Shown one piece after another: positions 1 to 6,132 of a DNA stretch of 9,495 bases. A program made the position numbers and the translations under genes. Numbering within the stretch: position 1 is the first letter of the stretch; each line of letters starts with the position of its first letter. This DNA is from Prevotella sp. UBA7782 (lineage in GTDB: Bacteria > Bacteroidota > Bacteroidia > Bacteroidales > Bacteroidaceae), in contig DLDC01000093.1 of the NCBI GenBank assembly GCA_002480935.1, positions 1-9,495 on the forward strand, in the 5' to 3' direction. The notes beneath the pieces were generated by a model. That model was not told the DNA's origin and searched no databases. It saw only the letters and a program-made list of their open reading frames with translations.

Positions 1-483
1 CGAGCTGTTGCACTCGCGGTAGATGAGCTTGATGAGCAACTTTCCCTGCTGGTAAGTGAGTTTCTTCATGCGCGGCGTGTACTCTTCCTTGATGCTCTTC
101 TCCACTAGTTTCATGTGCGCATCGCGTGCCCGCTTGTTAGGAAGGGTCTGAAGATACTGGTAAGTCTCTATGATTATCTCGTTACATTCCTTGGCTATGG
201 GCAGCACTTTCTTCACATTATACACCAGTCTGTTGTATGCCATGCGCTCAGCGGCACTCTTAAACTGCAGCGGAGGGTAGACAAAGACGTTGTTCATGCG
301 CACATACTGCACGCTGTCGCCGTCCATCAGCACCTTGCCCACCTTCACCATGGGCACGAAGGTGGGGTTGTCCATGTCTACGACACGGTCTTCCGGATTG
401 ACGTAACCCGGTCTGTCGCTCTGTGCCCCTGCCGTAAGGGTCATGAAAAGGGCACATAATGCAAAAAGCAAACGAATGTTCAT
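1..483 (-). CDS. DUF4294 family secreted protein, 3' end cut by the window edge
   Basis: Reading the minus strand from an ATG at 483 gives 161 residues that run off the left edge without a stop. Residues 1-20 form a signal peptide with a hydrophobic core (RLLFALCALFMTLTAGA) and a likely signal peptidase I cut before Gln21, which supports this start over the internal Met14. Residues 60-161 match what I recall of DUF4294, a Bacteroidota family of unknown function: a segment around YNRLVYNVKKVLPIAK (83-98), a charged helical stretch with LVEKSIKEEY (126-135), then LTYQQGKLLIKLIYRE (142-157). The last of these is the most characteristic part. The family is usually only a little longer than the part seen, so probably only a short C-terminal tail is missing. 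The gene is divergent from the HhH/barrel gene at 607. No catalytic function can be assigned; a periplasmic or surface location is inferred from the signal peptide. The family call comes from memory of the motif, not from a search. Confidence 0.82.
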   Translation of the reverse strand, partial: MNIRLLFALCALFMTLTAGAQSDRPGYVNPEDRVVDMDNPTFVPMVKVGKVLMDGDSVQYVRMNNVFVYPPLQFKSAAERMAYNRLVYNVKKVLPIAKECNEIIIETYQYLQTLPNKRARDAHMKLVEKSIKEEYTPRMKKLTYQQGKLLIKLIYRECNSS

Positions 484-491
484 AACGGGGG

Positions 492-499
492 CAAAAATA
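492..499 (-). promoter_or_regulatory. Possible Bacteroidota -7 promoter box for the DUF4294 gene
   Basis: On the minus strand these bases read TATTTTTG, a full match to the Bacteroidota -7 consensus TAnnTTTG. The box ends only 8 bases before the ATG at 483, so the transcript would have almost no leader. A TTTG lies upstream at 515-518 (minus strand), but its 15-base spacer is shorter than the usual spacing of about 19-21. The call is therefore tentative. Confidence 0.3.
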
Positions 500-551
500 C
501 GCAAACTTTCCGAACAAAAAGCATGTTGCCGGCCATTATTTTGCCTTTTCG

Positions 552-583
552 CTTGCTTTTGTACGTATCTTAAACTATATTTG
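552..583 (+). promoter_or_regulatory. Predicted Bacteroidota sigma-ABfr type promoter for the HhH/barrel gene
   Basis: TATATTTG at 576-583 is a full match to the -7 consensus TAnnTTTG of the primary sigma factor in Bacteroidota. A CTTG at 552-555, resembling the -33 element (TTTG or TTG), lies 20 bases upstream, which is the expected spacing. The implied start of transcription is near 590, giving a leader of about 15-17 bases before the ATG at 607. No Shine-Dalgarno sequence is visible in that leader, as is usual in this phylum. Confidence 0.55.
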
Positions 584-606
584 CGCTTTATAACCTATCA
601 TGTATC

Positions 607-2601
607 ATGAAGAAGCTGTTAGTCTTAGCCTTGTTTCTGGCTCTGAGCTTGTGCACCCCGGCTCAGGAGCACCCTGACTGGCAACGCCTTTTTGCCGAGC
701 TGAGCACGCAGGAAGATTTGGAGTCGGCCTCGTGGCAAGACACTTATGAGGTGCTGTCTGACCTGGAGGAGCATCCCATAGACATCAACACGGCCTCGCG
801 CGAAGACCTGGAGCGCATACCGTTTCTTACAGCTCAGCAGATAGAAGACTTGCTGGCCTACGTCTATCAGTATCATGGCATGCGCTCATTGGCCGAGCTG
901 AGGCTCGTAAAGTCGCTCGACGCGACGCGCTGCAAGTTGCTCGGCTGCTTTGTATATGCCGGTGCCATGCGGCAAAAAGGTTTCCCCACGCTGGCATCCA
1001 TAGCCCGCAACGGCAAGAGCACGCTGCTTGCCACGGCCAAGGTGCCCTTTTATGAGCGGCAGGGCGACCGAGAGGGCTATCTGGGCTACAGGTATCGGCA
1101 CAGCGTGCGCTACGACTTCAGCATGGGCAACTATGTGCGTCTGGGTCTCACGGGGGCGCAAGACGCGGGCGAACCGTTTTTTGCGGGCAAGAACAAGGCG
1201 GGCTACGACTTCTATTCCTTCTATCTGGTGCTGCGCCGTCTGGGCCCGCTCAAGGCGCTGGCCGTGGGACGTTATAAGCTGAAGTTCGGTCTCGGACTGG
1301 TGATGAACAATGATGTGGGCATCGGAAAGCTCACCATGCTGGGACAGCTCTCGCAGAGCACCAACACCATCAGGCCCTACACGTCGCGCATGGAGGCCGG
1401 TTACATGCAGGGAGCGGCGGCCACGGTGAGCCTGAGCAAGGCCATAGACGTGAGCGCCTTTGTGTCTTACCGGAAGATAGATGCCACGCTGAACCGTGAC
1501 ACCGGCACCATTGCCACCATCCTGACCACGGGTCTGCACCGCACGGAGAGTGAGATGGCGCGGCGGCGCAACGCTTCTGAGACGGTGGCGGGCGGCAATG
1601 TGCACGCCACATGGCATGGGCTGCACGTCGGACTGACAGGTCTGGCCGTGTCGCTCAGCCGTCCGCTCGCCCCCGGCATGACGCAACGCTATCGCAGATA
1701 TTATCCTCGCGGCGACCATTTCTATAATGTGAGCATCGACTACGGCTATACCTCGTCGCGCTTTTCGCTCTCCGGCGAGACGGCAACGGGCGACAGTCAT
1801 GCCGTGGCAACGCTCAACATGCTGGCCTGGCAGCCCACAGAGGCGCTCCACTTGGTGGCTGTGCAGCGCTTCTACAGCTATAAGTATTATGCGCTCATGG
1901 GCCGAAGCTTCAGCGCGGGCGGCCATCTGAGCAACGAGGGTGGCCTCTATGTGGGCGTGACGTGGCTGCCTGCCTATTGCTGGCAGGTGCAGGCGTGCTC
2001 AGACTATGCCTATTTTGCCTGGCCTAAGTTTGGCGTGGATGAGGCCAGTCATGCCTCAGACAACATGCTGACGGTGACTTACGGTGGCCGCAAGATGGGT
2101 GTGGCGGTGCGCTATCGCCTTGTGCTCAAGCAGAAAAACAACAAGCAGCACACGGCATTGGCCGATGACGTCACGCATAGGGGGCGCCTTCAGCTGTCGT
2201 GGAAGGAAGAAACATGGAATGTTAGGGTGCAGGGCGACGTTGCTTATAACGATTTCAAGCAACGCAGTTGGGGCTGGATGGCCTCGGCAACGGCGTCGTG
2301 GCAGCCGCTGAAGGGGCTTAGCATGACAGGAATGGGCGGCTATTTCAGCACCGACGACTATGCCTCGCGCATCTATGTATATGAGCGTGGCCCGCTATAT
2401 GCATTCTCTTTTCCCGCGTTTTACGGCCGGGGCATCCGCTACGCGCTCTTGTTGCGGGCCGATGTGTCGGCTCATGTCATGCTCTCGGCTAAGGTTGGCA
2501 CCACCGATTACTTCGACCGCGACCATATCTCCAGCGGTTTGCAGCGCATAGACCGCAGCTCCATGACCGACATGGAGCTGCAACTGCGCCTGAAGTTCTA
2601 G
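607..2601 (+). CDS. Exported helix-hairpin-helix protein with predicted outer-membrane beta-barrel
   Basis: The 664-residue product starts with a signal peptide (MKKLLVLALFLALSLCTPA, cut probably before Gln20). Residues 57-116 form a ComEA-like double helix-hairpin-helix region. It opens with DINTASREDLERIPFLT (59-75), the typical 'D/N-I-N-x-A-x-x-x-L-x-x-I/L-P' entry, and continues with a second hairpin around SLAELRLVKSL (94-104). From about residue 130 to the end the protein is rich in alternating polar/hydrophobic strands with many Tyr, Phe and Trp. It ends in MELQLRLKF, whose final Phe fits the outer-membrane beta-signal recognised by the BAM machinery. HhH motifs normally bind DNA without sequence specificity through the backbone, and ComEA uses them in DNA uptake. 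An HhH head on the periplasmic side of a barrel is the inferred layout. The function is unknown; DNA binding, DNA uptake, or a purely structural or protein-binding HhH are all possible. The next gene, at 2626, is convergent, 24 bases after this stop. Confidence 0.8.
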   Translation: MKKLLVLALFLALSLCTPAQEHPDWQRLFAELSTQEDLESASWQDTYEVLSDLEEHPIDINTASREDLERIPFLTAQQIEDLLAYVYQYHGMRSLAELRLVKSLDATRCKLLGCFVYAGAMRQKGFPTLASIARNGKSTLLATAKVPFYERQGDREGYLGYRYRHSVRYDFSMGNYVRLGLTGAQDAGEPFFAGKNKAGYDFYSFYLVLRRLGPLKALAVGRYKLKFGLGLVMNNDVGIGKLTMLGQLSQSTNTIRPYTSRMEAGYMQGAAATVSLSKAIDVSAFVSYRKIDATLNRDTGTIATILTTGLHRTESEMARRRNASETVAGGNVHATWHGLHVGLTGLAVSLSRPLAPGMTQRYRRYYPRGDHFYNVSIDYGYTSSRFSLSGETATGDSHAVATLNMLAWQPTEALHLVAVQRFYSYKYYALMGRSFSAGGHLSNEGGLYVGVTWLPAYCWQVQACSDYAYFAWPKFGVDEASHASDNMLTVTYGGRKMGVAVRYRLVLKQKNNKQHTALADDVTHRGRLQLSWKEETWNVRVQGDVAYNDFKQRSWGWMASATASWQPLKGLSMTGMGGYFSTDDYASRIYVYERGPLYAFSFPAFYGRGIRYALLLRADVSAHVMLSAKVGTTDYFDRDHISSGLQRIDRSSMTDMELQLRLKF

Positions 2602-2625
2602 GCCGCGGGGTGCCGGGCAGGCTGC

Positions 2626-3339
2626 TTAGTAGCGGCCCAGCACGGCATATTTAACGATGTGCCAGTAGTGCTTATACTTCAGAAGGAGCTTCTTGCCCAG
2701 AGGATAGTCTATCCATGAGCCCAGGATGCGGTGCATACCGAAGGTGTCGGCCGTGCGGGGATAGTGGTTGAGAGGGGCAAGATAGCGTGTGGGATAGATG
2801 GTCAGGCCGTCTAGCTCCTGCTTCTCGTCGATGTTACGGAAGCCGAACTGCTTGGCCACGTCGGCCATGACGTAGGGCGCCACTGTCTCGTCGGTGGTGC
2901 CGTCGGGCTTGATGAAGTGCCGGTTTTTATAATATTCGAACATCGTCTTGCAGAATTCATTGCCTTTCTCGCCCATGAAGAAGGCGGCTTGCAGGCCTGC
3001 CCGCTTGCCGTGATCAACCACACACTCGTTGACAGTGGCACATCCGTGCTCCGGAATGATGTGGCTGAAGTCGCTGAAGAGCCAGATGTCGCTGTCCATA
3101 TACACACCTCCCTCTTTCCATACGGCGTAGTAGCGCACGGCATCGGCCGCGAAAGCCCACTTACGACGCTCCAAAGCTTCGTTGATGAAGGGGCAGTTGA
3201 TGGCCTTGGCATCCTCATAGGTCCACATGCGCACCTTATAGTCGGGCAGCCACTTGGCCCATGTCTTCATGCAGGCACGCACTTCAAAGGGGTATTTATC
3301 TCCGCTAAACCAGCAAAGATGTATAGTCTTGGGTATCAT
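2626..3339 (-). CDS. GT32 family (OCH1-like / capsular-type) glycosyltransferase
   Basis: The 237-residue product begins MIPKTIHLCWFSGDKYP, the typical 'IPKxIHxxW' opening of the GT32 / Gly_transf_sug group. Residues 62-85 carry the core of the family: AFAADAVRYYAVWKEGGVY, then MDSD, where Asp82-Ser-Asp84 is the DXD motif that holds the metal and the nucleotide-sugar diphosphate. Asp66 and Arg69 lie in the helix before it, as in other family members. There is no signal peptide or clear membrane segment; the basic C-terminus (KKLLLKYKHYWHIVKY) could help it sit on the cytoplasmic membrane face. The enzyme would add one sugar to a growing LPS or other surface glycan. Donor and linkage cannot be read from the sequence, although mannosyl- and galactosyltransferases are common in this group. 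It is last in the six-gene series, 30 bases after the GT2 gene. It has no visible Shine-Dalgarno sequence and no promoter of its own. Confidence 0.88.
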   Translation of the reverse strand: MIPKTIHLCWFSGDKYPFEVRACMKTWAKWLPDYKVRMWTYEDAKAINCPFINEALERRKWAFAADAVRYYAVWKEGGVYMDSDIWLFSDFSHIIPEHGCATVNECVVDHGKRAGLQAAFFMGEKGNEFCKTMFEYYKNRHFIKPDGTTDETVAPYVMADVAKQFGFRNIDEKQELDGLTIYPTRYLAPLNHYPRTADTFGMHRILGSWIDYPLGKKLLLKYKHYWHIVKYAVLGRY

Positions 3340-3369
3340 ATTGGTGTATTTTTGTAGGTTATGGCAAGG

Positions 3370-4170
3370 CTACAGACCGTGCTCTGTGACGCTTCGGCGG
3401 GTGAGCCTCGTTTCTTTTCTTATCTCATTGTTGCGCTTCCATGCCTCTTCATTCACGTAAGGGCGGTTGTGGTCGAGGTGCAGCGTGATGGCACTGTAGC
3501 GTATCTGCACGCCCTTCATGCCGGCGTTGACGAGTCGCTCGCCCAGTTCGCGGTCTTCGCCGCCATATTGCATGCGCTCGTCGAAGCCCTTGGCGGCCAG
3601 CAGGTCGCTGAGCCATGTGCTGGAGTTCATGCCGTTCCATGTGGCGTGTGTGGGCGTAAGGGTGTTGAGCAGGCGGCTCCTGAAGCCGTGGCTGCACGTG
3701 AGCTTGGTGCACTTCCAGCTCCATCTGAGGCCTTGAGCCTTGAGCCACGCGTAGCTGAAGGCGCGTCCTGACTGTATGTCGTCGCGACTGATGAGCCTGC
3801 TGATGGCCATGGGCAGCTTGAAATAGCCGCCACTCAAGAAGCGGCCGGGGCGCGCGTAACGCTCGTGGATGGCCAGAAAGTCGGGGCGCGGCACGCAATC
3901 CTGGTCGGTGAACACCACATAGTCGGCCGTTACCTGCCGCAGGGCGATGTTCAGAATGCGCGTCTTGCGGAAGCCCATGTCCTCTTGCCACACATGCTTC
4001 AGGGGCAGTGCGTCCTTGTAGCCTTGCAGCATCTGGGCCGTGTCGGGGCGCGAACCGTCGTCGGCGATGATGATTTCGTCGGCCTTGCGGGTCTGTGCCA
4101 TGTAGCCCCAAAGCGTTTTTTCCAGCCACTGGGGGTTGTTGTAAGTGGATATGATGACGGCTATGCGCAT
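3370..4170 (-). CDS. GT2 family glycosyltransferase (GT-A fold)
   Basis: The 266-residue product has a classic GT2 N-terminus: IAVIISTYNNPQWLEKTL (3-20) and the nucleotide-binding acidic pair in IIIADDGS (33-40). FTDQDCVPRP (87-96) holds the DXD motif (Asp89-Gln-Asp91) for metal and UDP/GDP-sugar. Downstream, QYGGEDRELGERL (201-213) gives the GGED/ED region that supplies the catalytic base in GT2 and related Glyco_transf_7C enzymes, and HLDH (231-234) follows. No membrane segment is visible, so it is probably cytoplasmic, adding one sugar to the lipid-linked glycan. The ATG at 4170 lies 4 bases after the stop of the GT10 gene, which suggests translational coupling, and the GT32 gene follows. 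Sugar donor and acceptor are not predictable. In two other frames this gene has sizeable open frames with Arg/Ala/Pro-rich translations, which I treat as shadows. Confidence 0.92.
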   Translation of the reverse strand: MRIAVIISTYNNPQWLEKTLWGYMAQTRKADEIIIADDGSRPDTAQMLQGYKDALPLKHVWQEDMGFRKTRILNIALRQVTADYVVFTDQDCVPRPDFLAIHERYARPGRFLSGGYFKLPMAISRLISRDDIQSGRAFSYAWLKAQGLRWSWKCTKLTCSHGFRSRLLNTLTPTHATWNGMNSSTWLSDLLAAKGFDERMQYGGEDRELGERLVNAGMKGVQIRYSAITLHLDHNRPYVNEEAWKRNNEIRKETRLTRRSVTEHGL

Positions 4171-4174
4171 GTGC

Positions 4175-5179
4175 TTATAGGTGTGAGAGCAGTTTATAAT
4201 AGTTTCTTCCCACGGTGTGCAGGTACAGGTTGTGCAAGCTCAGGTGGCTTCTGGCAGGCGTGAGGGTGATGTCTTGCTTGTCGGCATCGGCCTTGAGCGT
4301 GTCGCACACGGCCGTTATCTGCATGAAGATGTTATACTTGTTGAGCACCAGTTGCTTGCTCTGCTGCAACTGTTGCCGGTTGTTGATGTCGGCATCTGCG
4401 GCGATGAGGCTGTCGATGCGTGCGAAACACTCCTCGGGACGGCTGATGTCGATGGGCGCGAAGGCTCCTTGGGGGAAGTAATCGGCCGCGTTGGTGCATC
4501 CGTAGTAGATGGGATAGCAGCCTGCCAGAAAGCAGTCGGACAGCTTTTCAGTCCAGTAATAGGGCGTGCTGCTGTTCTCTATGGCGATGTGAAAGCGGTA
4601 GGGGGCCAGCACGTTCCACTTGTCTTCGAAACTGCGGAAGCCCCTTCCGTAAACGTCTATCTTGTCTTGGTAATGCTCTTTGAGCTTTTCTACGAAGCGC
4701 ATACGGCGAAGGTGCCCGGCCGTGACCGCCTTGTTGCTGGTTATGACGCTGATGAGCTTGGTCTTACGGGGCGCGGCTTGCGCGATGTCGTCGTAGGTCA
4801 TGTTCACCTGGGTGGCGTTCAGCCCGTTGAAAGAAGCGCCTACAAACCAGGGCAGTTGGGCCGGCGTGTAGCGCACGTTGCTGCCTCTGAGCTGCGGCTG
4901 ACAGGCACACACCACGCCAAACTGGCGGGTGTAGCCCTTGGGATAGCCCAGTATGTCGTAGGGTTCGTTGGTAAGCAGCAGGGTGTTCTGGCGCGCCACG
5001 TTGAGCGACACGGGCTCTCTGAAGCCCTTGCCCACCACAGCTACGAAGTCAGGACTGCTTATTCCACCGTTGATGAAGAAGCGGTAGCGACCGTCGATGG
5101 ATGTGTCTCGCCCTCCGGGAAGTTGCCTGAAGGAGATGAGAGGGTCGCGTGTGAGGATAAGGATGTTATGCGTTGCCAT
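4175..5179 (-). CDS. GT10 family glycosyltransferase (alpha-1,3/4-fucosyltransferase type)
   Basis: The 334-residue product holds the GT10 signature at 194-227. It reads YRFHIAIENSSTPYYWTEKL (194-213), followed by an AGCYPIYYG segment (219-227); known fucosyltransferases have 'YKFxLAFENS...YxTEK...AGxxPIYxG'. In the solved bacterial GT10 fold, the Glu of ENS and the TEK residues contact GDP-fucose; here they are Glu201, Asn202 and Thr210-Lys212. The N-terminal half (with LLLTNEPYDI at 67-76 and RYTPAQLPWFVG at 103-114) would form the acceptor-binding domain. It has no signal peptide and no C-terminal heptad repeats like those of Helicobacter enzymes. The enzyme would transfer fucose, or possibly another GDP-linked deoxysugar, to a surface glycan in the cytoplasm. 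The ATG lies inside the end of the acyltransferase gene (14-base overlap), with a purine-rich AAGAGAA just upstream that may act as a ribosome site. The GT2 gene follows after 4 bases. Confidence 0.88.
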   Translation of the reverse strand: MATHNILILTRDPLISFRQLPGGRDTSIDGRYRFFINGGISSPDFVAVVGKGFREPVSLNVARQNTLLLTNEPYDILGYPKGYTRQFGVVCACQPQLRGSNVRYTPAQLPWFVGASFNGLNATQVNMTYDDIAQAAPRKTKLISVITSNKAVTAGHLRRMRFVEKLKEHYQDKIDVYGRGFRSFEDKWNVLAPYRFHIAIENSSTPYYWTEKLSDCFLAGCYPIYYGCTNAADYFPQGAFAPIDISRPEECFARIDSLIAADADINNRQQLQQSKQLVLNKYNIFMQITAVCDTLKADADKQDITLTPARSHLSLHNLYLHTVGRNYYKLLSHL

Positions 5180-6125
5180 GCAGATTCTCTTTTTTCATGA
5201 CCTTGCCGTTGACCACTTCAAACAGCTCGTCAAACTCTTTATGGGTGCGTTTCCATCTGTTATGGCTCCATAACCAGTTGGCCGGGTCGCGGCGAATGGT
5301 TTCTTCGAGCATACGGAAGTAAACTTTCGTTATCTCGTTTTCGTCCATTTCTTTGGGCTTTTCGGTCATGAGCTTCATCTCACATTCATAGTATCCGCGC
5401 TTAACGCGCCTCACATCGCCGTAGAACACGGCCATGTTGGTGTGCCTCACGATGCGTTCTCCGCCCGTCAGCACCGGTGTGTCGTGGTGCAGAAAGTCTA
5501 CCCACAGGTGTATGGAGCCCCATTGGGGCACCTGGTCGCTGATGAGTCCCACCACGATAGCCTTGTTGTCGCGTTTGTATTTCAGTATGTAGCGCAGCGA
5601 TTCTTTCATGGATATGCACAGCGCGTCGTGCTTCTCACGCACATACTTGAACAGTTTGTCGAAGTATTCGTTCTCTAACGGGTGGTAAAGTTCAGAGCAT
5701 TGCACGCCGTCGGGCACCCAATAGGGCAGTGACGTAATCCACTCCCAGTTGAAGATATGTCCCAGATAGATAGCGACAGACTGTCCGTTGGCCAGCACCT
5801 CGTTGAGTTTGTCGAGGTTAGTGAACCTTAAATGCCTCATGAGCTGGCGCTTGGTCATCGTCATCATCTTGATGGTTTCTACCAGATAGTCGCAAAACAA
5901 CTTGTAGAACTGCCTTTCCAGCTGCTTCACCTCGGCCTCGCTCTTCTCCGGGAAGCTCTCTCTGAGGTTCTTGTATATTATCTTATGCCGGTATCTCACC
6001 ACGTGGGCGACAAGCAGATAGAGCCCGTCCGAGAGCAGATAGAGCACCCGGAAGGGCAGCAGCGACATGATATACCAGCCTCCGTAAGCCAGTGTGTAAC
6101 CTATATAACTAAGTGCCTTCTTCAT
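5166..6125 (-). CDS. LpxL/HtrB-like lipid A biosynthesis acyltransferase
   Basis: The 319-residue product has a hydrophobic N-terminal anchor (about 8-40) followed by the LpxL/LpxM fold. Residues 121-129 read LGHIFNWEW, giving the catalytic HX4E pair His123 and Glu128 of this acyltransferase family. Further family landmarks are ISDQ (195-198), the FLHHDTPVLTGGERIV stretch (211-226) that corresponds to 'FFG...aT..G...LA', and NWLWSHNRWK (283-292) near the end. The length fits the usual size of about 290-320. The enzyme adds a secondary acyl chain to a lipid A precursor on the inner face of the cytoplasmic membrane, the late Raetz-pathway step. It starts 7 bases after the membrane phosphatase-superfamily gene, and its last 14 bases overlap the GT10 gene. 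Relatives also occur in aryl polyene and flexirubin clusters. No ketosynthase or other pigment gene is visible here, so the lipid A role is more likely. The exact acyl chain and position are unknown. Confidence 0.88.
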   Translation of the reverse strand: MKKALSYIGYTLAYGGWYIMSLLPFRVLYLLSDGLYLLVAHVVRYRHKIIYKNLRESFPEKSEAEVKQLERQFYKLFCDYLVETIKMMTMTKRQLMRHLRFTNLDKLNEVLANGQSVAIYLGHIFNWEWITSLPYWVPDGVQCSELYHPLENEYFDKLFKYVREKHDALCISMKESLRYILKYKRDNKAIVVGLISDQVPQWGSIHLWVDFLHHDTPVLTGGERIVRHTNMAVFYGDVRRVKRGYYECEMKLMTEKPKEMDENEITKVYFRMLEETIRRDPANWLWSHNRWKRTHKEFDELFEVVNGKVMKKENLHGNA

Positions 6126-6132
6126 TGAGAGG

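Noticed and set aside
607..666. A possible lipoprotein signal (LSLC) in the HhH/barrel protein.
   Set aside because: The residue before Cys is Leu instead of Gly/Ala/Ser, and the TPA-Gln site just after fits signal peptidase I and a barrel protein better.
886..1926. A 346-codon open frame on the minus strand inside the HhH/barrel gene.
   Set aside because: The His/Arg/Ala-rich translation has no domain, while the plus strand has a signal peptide, an HhH region and a barrel-like C-terminus in one frame.
2601..2637. Inverted repeat GGCCGC / GCGGCC between the two convergent genes, considered as a shared terminator.
   Set aside because: The 6-base arms are separated by 25 bases, the left arm starts in one stop codon and the right arm lies inside the other gene, and neither side has a T-run. 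It is too weak to call a terminator.
3449..4129. A 226-codon minus-strand open frame overlapping the GT2 gene in another frame.
   Set aside because: The translation is dominated by Arg, His, Pro and Ala without motifs, while the overlapping frame carries ADD, DQD and GGED motifs.
4217..5200. A 327-codon open frame on the plus strand, antisense to the GT10 gene.
   Set aside because: The minus strand encodes an intact GT10 signature. The plus-strand translation has no known motif and the Val/Gly/His-rich composition of an antisense shadow.
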